A stretch of DNA of 18,642 bases, from assembly GCA_031428675.1 (NCBI GenBank), contig JANOYC010000081.1, positions 1-18,642 on the forward strand, given 5' to 3'. Position numbers and translations under genes: made by a program. The DNA is from JANOYC01 sp031428675. GTDB lineage: Bacteria > Actinomycetota > Actinomycetes > Actinomycetales > Microbacteriaceae. Shown one piece after another: positions 14,277-18,642 of this stretch (within the stretch, counting starts at the first letter, position 1; every line of letters begins with the position of its first letter). Below the pieces are notes generated by a model that was given only the letters and a program-made list of their open reading frames with translations, did no database searches and was not told the DNA's origin.

Positions 14277-14352
14277 AAATTCAGGCACGCGGATGCGCCA
14301 CGCCGCTGTGAGGCAGGTGTTCCCGGCGCGTCGAGCCTTCTTGCCTGAATTT
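14277..14352. repeat. 11-bp perfect inverted repeat behind the topoisomerase gene
   Basis: AAATTCAGGCA (14277-14287) is perfectly complementary to TGCCTGAATTT (14342-14352), with 54 bp between. Further inside, ACGCG (14287-14291) can pair with CGCGT (14327-14331) across an asymmetric loop. The element is 76 bp, 44 bp past the stop of the topoisomerase gene. It may be a terminator with a long folded loop, although only 3-4 T follow, or a small MITE/REP-like repeat. A search of the host genome would separate these. Confidence 0.6.
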
Positions 14353-14396
14353 TGAGCAAGGGCGGGCGGAAGGTGACGGGGGAAGGCCGGCACGCG

Positions 14397-15365
14397 CTAG
14401 CCGAGCAACTCGCGCAGTTCCGACTCAGCGGACGCGAGGCGCGTCGGGTCGATCGTGCGGCCTCTCGCGTACAGATCCACGATTCGCGGATCGACATAGC
14501 TTGAGCGGGCGATTGCAGGCGTGTTGCAGAGTTCGTCGGCGGCATCCCGCATCGCTTGGGCGATCGCTCGTTTGCGTTCCGTGATCGTGTGAGCTGGGCC
14601 GTGCTTCGCCAGGCTCTTCGCTGCCGCGACAGAGCCATGCAGAGTGCGGAAGTCCTTGGCAGTGAAGTCTCCCCCGGTCAGCTCCCGCACGTACCCGTTG
14701 ATCTCCGCCGCATCCACCGGATGCCACTGGCCGTTCTCCGACCACGCGAGCAGCCGGTGAGTGCCTCCGCGGCGCTTGAGAAGTTTCACCACCACCGCGA
14801 GATCAGGATCGCGAATCGACGATTCCCATTCCTGCCCGCTCTTAGCCGGAAACCGCAGCTCAACCGTGTCTGCACCCGCCACGGTCGCATGCACGCACAT
14901 CATCGTCGACAGCCCGAAACTGCCGTTCGCCTCCGCGTATCGCTCGGATCCGACGCGGAGGCTTCCGGTGTCGAGCATCCGAAAGGCGGCGGCAAGCACA
15001 CGCTCCCGGGTGAGCCCGTCGCTGCGAAGCGCCGTCGTGACGCGACGTCGAGCGGACGGGAGCGTCGCGGCGAGTTCGAGGGCCCGCGCGTATTTGACCC
15101 GAGCGCGCTTGGCGCTCCACTGCGCGTGGTAGATGTACTGACGGCGACCCTCGGCGTCGAGACCGGTCGCCTGAATATGGCCATTCGGATGCTCGCAGAT
15201 CCAGACGTCGGTCCACGCGGGCGGAATCGCGAGGAGCCGGATGCGCGCGAGTACTGTTTCGTCGCGAACCGGCGCGCCATCCGATTCCAGGTATCGGAAA
15301 CCCCGACCCGACCGCACGCGGGACATGCCGGGTGCCGTCGAGTCGCTGCGACGGAGCCTTGGCAC
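14397..15365 (-). CDS. DNA topoisomerase IB (poxvirus-type)
   Basis: Type IB topoisomerases relax supercoils by nicking one strand through a 3'-phosphotyrosine and letting the duplex rotate, without ATP. The 322 residues show the bacterial family plan. The N-terminal domain has IRLLAIPPAWTDVWICEHPN and GRRQYIYHAQW. The catalytic domain has SLRVGSERYAEANGSFGLST (Arg137), a lysine in FPAKSG (Lys175), FTAKDFRTLHG (Arg240) and the nucleophile in ARSSYVDPRIVDLY (Tyr290). These match the vaccinia Arg130, Lys167, Arg223 and Tyr274 positions by motif. All key residues appear intact. The GTG start gives the usual RLRRSD N-terminus, but its ribosome-binding site is weak. It stands alone within the tuf-rpsJ insert. 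Confidence 0.93.
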   Translation of the reverse strand: MPRLRRSDSTAPGMSRVRSGRGFRYLESDGAPVRDETVLARIRLLAIPPAWTDVWICEHPNGHIQATGLDAEGRRQYIYHAQWSAKRARVKYARALELAATLPSARRRVTTALRSDGLTRERVLAAAFRMLDTGSLRVGSERYAEANGSFGLSTMMCVHATVAGADTVELRFPAKSGQEWESSIRDPDLAVVVKLLKRRGGTHRLLAWSENGQWHPVDAAEINGYVRELTGGDFTAKDFRTLHGSVAAAKSLAKHGPAHTITERKRAIAQAMRDAADELCNTPAIARSSYVDPRIVDLYARGRTIDPTRLASAESELRELLG

Positions 15366-15393
15366 TCTCTGACATTACCCCGGCACGCAGGAC

Positions 15394-15453
15394 CCGCGGC
15401 GCGCGGCCCCGCGGCGCGCAGCCCCACGGCGCGCAGCCCCACGGCGCGCAGCC
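15394..15453. repeat. Four tandem copies of a 15-bp GC-rich unit
   Basis: The unit CCRCGGCGCGCAGCC occurs at 15394-15408 (one change, GCGG for GCAG), 15409-15423, 15424-15438 and 15439-15453, followed by a partial CCGCG. The third and fourth copies are identical. It begins about 28 bp upstream of the topoisomerase start, in the gap to the AbiEi-like gene. A 15-bp period keeps a reading frame, but no gene with a recognisable product uses it. Confidence 0.85.
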
Positions 15454-15471
15454 CCGCGTAAGAGGGACCGC

Positions 15472-15524
15472 TCGGGACAAGAGACACCGTGCGCCCGGGC
15501 CCTCTCGTCCCAAACGGGCACTCT
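15472..15524. repeat. Hairpin repeat, copy 1 (45/53 identical to copy 2)
   Basis: This 53-bp segment aligns without gaps to 16671-16723, by my count with 8 differences. It holds the imperfect inverted repeat GGGACAAGAG (15474-15483) and CTCTCGTCCC (15502-15511), with a single A-C mismatch, and a second CGGGCACTCT-type motif after CCCAAA. On the minus strand it lies about 58 bp behind the stop of the AbiEi-like gene, so it could act as a 3'-end hairpin. Weak similarity extends for some bases on both sides. Confidence 0.75.
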
Positions 15525-15531
15525 TACCGGC

Positions 15532-15577
15532 AGTGCGCGGCGGGGCGCGGCGCGGGAGTGCGCGGCGGGGCGCGGCG
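15532..15577. repeat. 21-bp direct repeat, 25-bp period
   Basis: The 21-mer made of AGTGCGCGGCGGGG followed by CGCGGCG occurs at 15532-15552 and again at 15557-15577. It ends 5 bp before the stop of the AbiEi-like gene and directly follows hairpin repeat copy 1. The second hairpin repeat copy is followed by a similar G-rich tandem array (16728-16778), so the repeat plus G-rich tail looks like one composite element. Confidence 0.75.
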
Positions 15578-15582
15578 ACGAC

Positions 15583-16536
15583 TCACGACCACGGCTTGCC
15601 GAGGGGTAGGCCGGCCGCGGCAAGCTTGCGACGCATCAGAGGCGGGCTCATCGCCTCGTGCCACCGCCAGCGCACGACCGTTCGCGGCAGCGCGCGTAGC
15701 CGATTCTCGCGCTCCTTCTCGGCGATCACGACGTCGTCTGCGGAGCGCCCCGCGCGAAGTCGGGGGTCGAGATACTTCGAGTCGCCGTCAGCCTCACCCA
15801 CCACACCGTGCTCCCGCCAAGCGAAGTCCACATCGCCGATGAATCCGGCCGCGTCGTAGTGCGGCACCTGCAGCGCCGGCTGCGGGCATCCAATGGCTCG
15901 CATCGTGACCCGGCTCACCGACTCCAGCGGGGATTCCGACCTCGTCTCGGCGAAGGCGAACACCGCCCGCGACCGCGAATGGGCCTTGAGCGGCCGCGCC
16001 CGCTCCCACGTCTGCTCCAGCTCCAGCCGCGTGACACGTGCCGCGCTGCGACCGAACCGATCGACATGAAGCGCCGCGTCGGCCACCACAACCGCAGCCA
16101 TGAAAGACGCCGCACAGGCAAGGTCGAGCACCGTTCGAGCGAGCGACGTCACGAGGATGCCGCCAATCTCAATCACGTCGGCTGCGTCGAGCGGAAGTGC
16201 GTGCCGAACGACTGGGCCCCGCCTGCCTGAGCCCGATTTCGGCTCGACGATCACGTGCACCTCGCCCGGCCATGGGTCGACAGAAGGCAGGTCGTGGAAC
16301 GCGGCCGCCGACCAGTGCGACACGACTGCCGAGGCACGCGGCGCGAGCGTCGCAGCAACCGTCGCGATGTGCCGGTGCCGCGCATCGAGTGCCGTCCAAA
16401 CGTGCGTGGGGAGGTAAACCCCGCGCGCCACCCGCTGCGATTGCCCGGATGCGGCCGCTCGAGCGAGTTGCCTGCGGTCTTGACCCGGCATCCGCTGCTC
16501 TCGTGCGTATTCGAACTCTGGGGTGGCGTCTGTCAC
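15583..16536 (-). CDS. AbiEi-like / DUF559-type protein (winged-helix plus nuclease-like fold)
   Basis: The protein resembles a large actinobacterial family annotated as AbiEi antitoxin-domain or DUF559 proteins, often present as many orphan paralogues. With the GTG start at 16536 it has 317 residues. The N-terminal part resembles the AbiEi winged helix (RRQLARAAASG...RVARGVYLP, about residues 20-43). The middle (VVSHWSAAAFHDLP, HVIVEPKSG, TSLARTVLDLACAA) fits the same family. The C-terminal part has a PD-(D/E)xK-like pattern: E205, the DVDF motif (D235, D237), then E248-x-D250 and K254. No partner toxin gene is adjacent. The start is uncertain: an ATG at 16491 gives 302 residues, and the open frame to 16812 runs through repeats and is not credible. 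The biological role is unknown; a nucleic-acid-binding or regulatory role is inference. Confidence 0.72.
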   Translation of the reverse strand: MTDATPEFEYAREQRMPGQDRRQLARAAASGQSQRVARGVYLPTHVWTALDARHRHIATVAATLAPRASAVVSHWSAAAFHDLPSVDPWPGEVHVIVEPKSGSGRRGPVVRHALPLDAADVIEIGGILVTSLARTVLDLACAASFMAAVVVADAALHVDRFGRSAARVTRLELEQTWERARPLKAHSRSRAVFAFAETRSESPLESVSRVTMRAIGCPQPALQVPHYDAAGFIGDVDFAWREHGVVGEADGDSKYLDPRLRAGRSADDVVIAEKERENRLRALPRTVVRWRWHEAMSPPLMRRKLAAAGLPLGKPWS

Positions 16537-16670
16537 ATCGCAAGCGTGAACGAGCGCAGACGGACACGGGGAATCAGACGCACAATGCAGCAAATCGGGA
16601 TGCGCCCGCCCGTTGTGGAGGACCGCGACAGCGCCGCACGCGGCACCACGCACCCGGCGAGAAGGATCGT

Positions 16671-16723
16671 TCGGGACGAGAGTGCTCGCGCGCCCGGGCA
16701 CTCTTGTCCCAAACGGGCACTCT
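16671..16723. repeat. Hairpin repeat, copy 2
   Basis: This is the second copy of the 53-bp element, in the same orientation as copy 1. Its arms GGGACGAGAG (16673-16682) and CTCTTGTCCC (16701-16710) pair over all 10 positions if one G-U pair is allowed. Copy 1 has an A-C mismatch at that same position. Ten-base motifs CGGGCACTCT occur twice inside it, separated by TGTCCCAAA. On the minus strand it lies behind tuf and its terminator, as copy 1 lies behind the AbiEi-like gene. Confidence 0.75.
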
Positions 16724-16727
16724 CGCC

Positions 16728-16805
16728 GGGAGGCGCGGCGGGGCGGGAGGCGCGGCGGGGCGGGAGGCGCGGCGGGACGGCGGGCGGGGCGGGGCGGGGC
16801 GGGGG
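16728..16805 (+). repeat. Three tandem 17-bp G-rich units and a G4-prone tract
   Basis: The unit GGGAGGCGCGGCGGGGC is at 16728-16744 and 16745-16761, with a third copy (one change) at 16762-16778. From about 16782 the plus strand reads GGGCGGGG, three further GGGGC repeats and GGGGG, giving more than four runs of at least three G with one-base loops. That is a strong textual match to a G-quadruplex motif. The corresponding RNA from the minus strand would be C-rich, so any G4 would form in the non-transcribed DNA strand. Confidence 0.8.
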
Positions 16806-16814
16806 ACGCCAAAC

Positions 16815-16840
16815 GGGGCCGGCCCCGAAGGACCGACCCC
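16815..16840 (-). terminator. Terminator behind tuf with UUCG loop
   Basis: On the minus strand GGGGTCGGTCC, loop TTCG, GGGCCGGCCCC form an 11-bp stem (two G-U pairs) with a C(UUCG)G tetraloop. The stem starts 22 nt past the tuf stop and is followed by GTTTGG, a short T-run. Strong GC-rich stems with poor U-tracts are common in high-GC Actinobacteria. It probably ends the str operon transcript and separates it from the accessory genes. Confidence 0.75.
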
Positions 16841-16862
16841 GCCTGAATGCGTTAGCGCTGGA

Positions 16863-18053
16863 TTACTTGAGAACCTTGGTGACGGTTCCGGCGCCCACGG
16901 TGCGTCCACCCTCACGGATGGCGAAGCCGAGTCCCTCTTCCATAGCGATCGGCTGGATGAGCTCGACCGTCATGCCGGTGGTGTCGCCGGGCATGACCAT
17001 CTCGGTGCCCTCGGGCAGCGTGATGACGCCGGTGACGTCGGTGGTGCGGAAGTAGAACTGCGGACGGTAGTTCGCGTAGAACGGGTTGTGACGCCCACCC
17101 TCGTCCTTGGACAGGATGTAGGCGGTTCCCTCGAACTGCGTGTGCGGCGTGACCGAGCCGGGCTTGACAACAACCTGGCCGCGCTCGACGTCTTCACGCT
17201 TGGTTCCACGGAGCAGGAGACCACAGTTCTCGCCGGCCCATGCCTCGTCGAGCTGCTTGTGGAACATCTCAATACCGGTGACGATCGTCTTCTGCGTCGG
17301 GCGGATGCCGACAATCTCGATCTCGGAGTTGATCTTCAGCGTTCCACGCTCGGCGCGGCCCGTGACAACGGTTCCACGACCGGTGATCGTGAAGACGTCC
17401 TCGATCGGCATCAAGAACGGCTTGTCCTTGTCGCGCACCGGGTCCGGTACCGCGTTGTCAACGGCGTCCATGAGCTCCTCGACGGACTTGACCCAGGTCG
17501 GGTCGCCTTCGAGAGCCTTGAGGCCCGAAACCCGGATGACCGGGGCGTCGTCGCCGTCGAAACCCTGGCTCGAGAGCAGTTCGCGAACCTCGAGCTCAAC
17601 GAGCTCCAGGATCTCCTCGTCGTCGACCATGTCCGACTTGTTGAGCGCGACGAGCAGGTAGGGAACGCCAACCTGGCGAGCGAGCAGAACGTGCTCACGG
17701 GTCTGAGCCATCGGGCCGTCGGTTGCCGCAACCACGAGGATCGCGCCATCCATCTGAGCGGCACCGGTGATCATGTTCTTGATGTAGTCGGCGTGGCCCG
17801 GGCAGTCGACGTGCGCGTAGTGGCGCTTCTCCGTCTGGTACTCGACGTGCGCGATCGAGATGGTGATGCCGCGCTGACGCTCCTCCGGTGCCTTGTCGAT
17901 CTGGTCGAACGCCGAGGCTTCGTTGACGTCGGGGTACTTGTCGTGCAGCACCTTGGTGATGGCAGCCGTCAGCGTCGTCTTACCGTGGTCGATGTGACCG
18001 ATGGTGCCGATGTTGACGTGCGGCTTCGTCCGCTGAAACTTCGCCTTCGCCAC
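16863..18053 (-). CDS. tuf: Elongation factor Tu
   Basis: EF-Tu is the GTPase that brings aminoacyl-tRNA to the ribosomal A site. The 396 residues contain G1 GHIDHGKT (19-26), switch II DCPGH (83-87) and G4 NKSD (138-141), then domains 2 and 3 to GRTVGAGTVTKVLK. The GTG start at 18053 gives the family N-terminus and has AGGAGG 8 nt upstream; the open frame continues upstream to 18188 but that part is intergenic. Residues 1 to about 115 (AITKVLHDKYPDVNEASAFD, RGITISIAHVEYQTEKRHYA) look like other Actinobacteria. From MAQTREHVLLARQVGVPYLL on, the protein looks like Microbacteriaceae, so the gene may be mosaic. Confidence 0.97.
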   Translation of the reverse strand: MAKAKFQRTKPHVNIGTIGHIDHGKTTLTAAITKVLHDKYPDVNEASAFDQIDKAPEERQRGITISIAHVEYQTEKRHYAHVDCPGHADYIKNMITGAAQMDGAILVVAATDGPMAQTREHVLLARQVGVPYLLVALNKSDMVDDEEILELVELEVRELLSSQGFDGDDAPVIRVSGLKALEGDPTWVKSVEELMDAVDNAVPDPVRDKDKPFLMPIEDVFTITGRGTVVTGRAERGTLKINSEIEIVGIRPTQKTIVTGIEMFHKQLDEAWAGENCGLLLRGTKREDVERGQVVVKPGSVTPHTQFEGTAYILSKDEGGRHNPFYANYRPQFYFRTTDVTGVITLPEGTEMVMPGDTTGMTVELIQPIAMEEGLGFAIREGGRTVGAGTVTKVLK

Positions 18054-18218
18054 TGTGATGTCCTCCTGGACTTCGTGCGCTGCACGATCTGCGCAGCAGT
18101 TCTGGTTGGCAGGTCTGGTCGTGGGTGTCGGAGCAGGTGCTCGTCGCCCGCAGGTCGTGCGGCTGTCCGGTTCGCTGACCGGCCACACTGCCCGGCCCCG
18201 AGGGACCAGGCTATCGGG
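18054..18218 (-). other. fusA-tuf intergenic region with a hairpin behind fusA
   Basis: Eight nucleotides past the fusA stop, CCTGGTCC (18210-18203), loop CTCG and GGGCCGGG (18198-18191) form an 8-bp stem with two G-U pairs and no U-tract. This could be an attenuator or processing site that sets EF-G against EF-Tu levels. A small GAGC/GCTC hairpin lies at 18131-18142. I found no clear promoter for tuf, although many bacteria have one in this gap. Confidence 0.4.
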
Positions 18219-18642
18219 TCACTCCCCGGTCGCCTTCGCGATGATCTCCTTGGCAACGTTCTGCGGGACCTCCGCGTAGGAGTCGAACACCATGGAGTAG
18301 TTCGCCCGGCCCTGGGTGCGCGACCGGAGGTCGCCCACGTAACCGAACATCTCCGACAGCGGCACGAGTGCCTTGACGACGCGGGCACCGCTGCGCTCCT
18401 CCATGGCCTGGATCTGGCCACGGCGGGAGTTGAGGTCGCCGATCACGTCCCCCATGTAGTCCTCGGGGGTGATGACCTCGACGGACATCATCGGTTCGAG
18501 GATCACCGGTGACGCCAACCGGGCCGCCTCCTTCATCGCCATCGAGCCGGCCACCTTGAACGCCATCTCGGAGGAGTCCACCTCGTGGTAGCCCCCGTCC
18601 AACAGCGTCAGACGCAGGTTGACCAGCGGGTAGCCGGCCAGC
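18219..18642 (-). CDS. fusA: Elongation factor G, C-terminal fragment (cut by window edge)
   Basis: EF-G drives translocation of tRNA and mRNA through the ribosome and, with RRF, ribosome recycling. The visible 140 residues are the end of domain IV and domain V. They include DGGYHEVDSSEMAFKVAGSM, YMGDVIGDLNSRRGQIQAME, VPLSEMFGYVGDLRSRTQGR and the C-terminus VAKEIIAKATGE. It precedes tuf by 165 bp, as in the str operon. The sequence (MEERSGARVVKALVPL, NYSMVFDSYAEVPQNV) recalls Pseudonocardiales or mycobacterial EF-G more than the Microbacteriaceae form I remember. Confidence 0.96.
   Translation of the reverse strand, partial: LAGYPLVNLRLTLLDGGYHEVDSSEMAFKVAGSMAMKEAARLASPVILEPMMSVEVITPEDYMGDVIGDLNSRRGQIQAMEERSGARVVKALVPLSEMFGYVGDLRSRTQGRANYSMVFDSYAEVPQNVAKEIIAKATGE

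Larger units (their letters stand above)
16537..16862. other. 326-bp gap: tuf terminator, G-rich arrays, hairpin repeat copy 2
   Basis: No gene is supported here. In minus-strand order the gap contains the tuf terminator (16815-16840), a run of G-rich repeats (16728-16805) and hairpin repeat copy 2 (16671-16723). About 130 bp remain upstream of the AbiEi-like gene, in which I see no convincing promoter. Open frames through this region have repetitive Ala/Pro/Arg composition and no family resemblance. Confidence 0.7.

Noticed and set aside
14100..14396. Small protein genes in the gap behind the topoisomerase gene
   Set aside because: Open frames there consist of Pro/Ala/Thr repeats from the tandem array, with no ribosome-binding site or conserved sequence.
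15394..15453. CRISPR array
   Set aside because: The repeats are 15 bp, directly adjacent without spacers, and no cas genes are present.
15472..16723. Insertion sequence or composite transposon formed by the two hairpin repeats
   Set aside because: There is no transposase, no terminal inverted repeat pair and no visible target duplication; only the short direct repeats are supported.
16537..16812. N-terminal extension of the AbiEi-like gene to 409 residues
   Set aside because: The added part is Ala/Pro/Arg repeat sequence running through hairpin copy 2 and the G-rich array; the family N-terminus starts near 16536.
18054..18188. N-terminal extension of EF-Tu to 441 residues
   Set aside because: EF-Tu starts at the GTG at 18053, which has a clear AGGAGG site; the upstream part is intergenic.
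16197..18512. Very long plus-strand open frame (771 codons) opposite tuf, fusA and the insert
   Set aside because: It runs antisense to tuf and through the repeats and terminator; composition is typical of a shadow frame.

Overview
The window is a stretch of actinobacterial chromosome, most like the Microbacteriaceae (Micrococcales). The ribosomal proteins carry actinobacterial traits such as Ala/Lys-rich tails, GTG starts are frequent, base composition is G+C-rich, and the C-terminal two thirds of EF-Tu match the Microbacteriaceae type as I recall it. Every gene I can support lies on the minus strand, so the biological reading direction runs from high to low coordinates.

In transcription order the layout is as follows. 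(1) 18642-16863: the 3' end of the str operon, with the C-terminal part of fusA (EF-G) and then tuf (EF-Tu), closed by a UUCG-loop terminator at 16815-16840. (2) 16814-14277: an accessory insert between tuf and rpsJ, two genes that are often close neighbours in bacteria. It holds an AbiEi/DUF559-like protein gene (about 15583-16536) and a poxvirus-type DNA topoisomerase IB gene (14397-15365). Between and around them lie a G-rich tract, two copies of a 53-bp hairpin repeat, three families of short tandem repeats and an 11-bp inverted repeat. (3) 14276-13775: a gene-free leader region in front of rpsJ with four compact hairpins. (4) 13774-8387: the S10 operon, rpsJ-rplC-rplD-rplW-rplB-rpsS-rplV-rpsC-rplP-rpmC-rpsQ. 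(5) 8352-2030: the spc operon, rplN-rplX-rplE-rpsH-rplF-rplR-rpsE-rpmD-rplO-secY-adk, with no rpsN between rplE and rpsH. (6) 1841-1: the alpha-operon part, infA-rpmJ-rpsM-rpsK-rpoA, with no map between adk and infA and no rpsD between rpsK and rpoA.

Together the genes make the translation machinery (10 small-subunit proteins, 13 large-subunit proteins, IF-1, EF-Tu, EF-G), the protein-export channel SecY, adenylate kinase and the alpha subunit of RNA polymerase. Many neighbours overlap by 1 or 4 nt (TAATG, TGATG, GTGA, ATGA), which suggests tight translational coupling.

I see no clear new molecular system. The points most worth checking are the repeat-rich two-gene insert at the tuf-rpsJ junction, the hairpin-rich rpsJ leader, and the fusA end plus first third of tuf, which look unlike Microbacteriaceae and suggest recombination with another actinobacterium or a chimeric assembly. 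There are no rRNA or tRNA genes, CRISPR arrays or insertion sequences that I can recognise.
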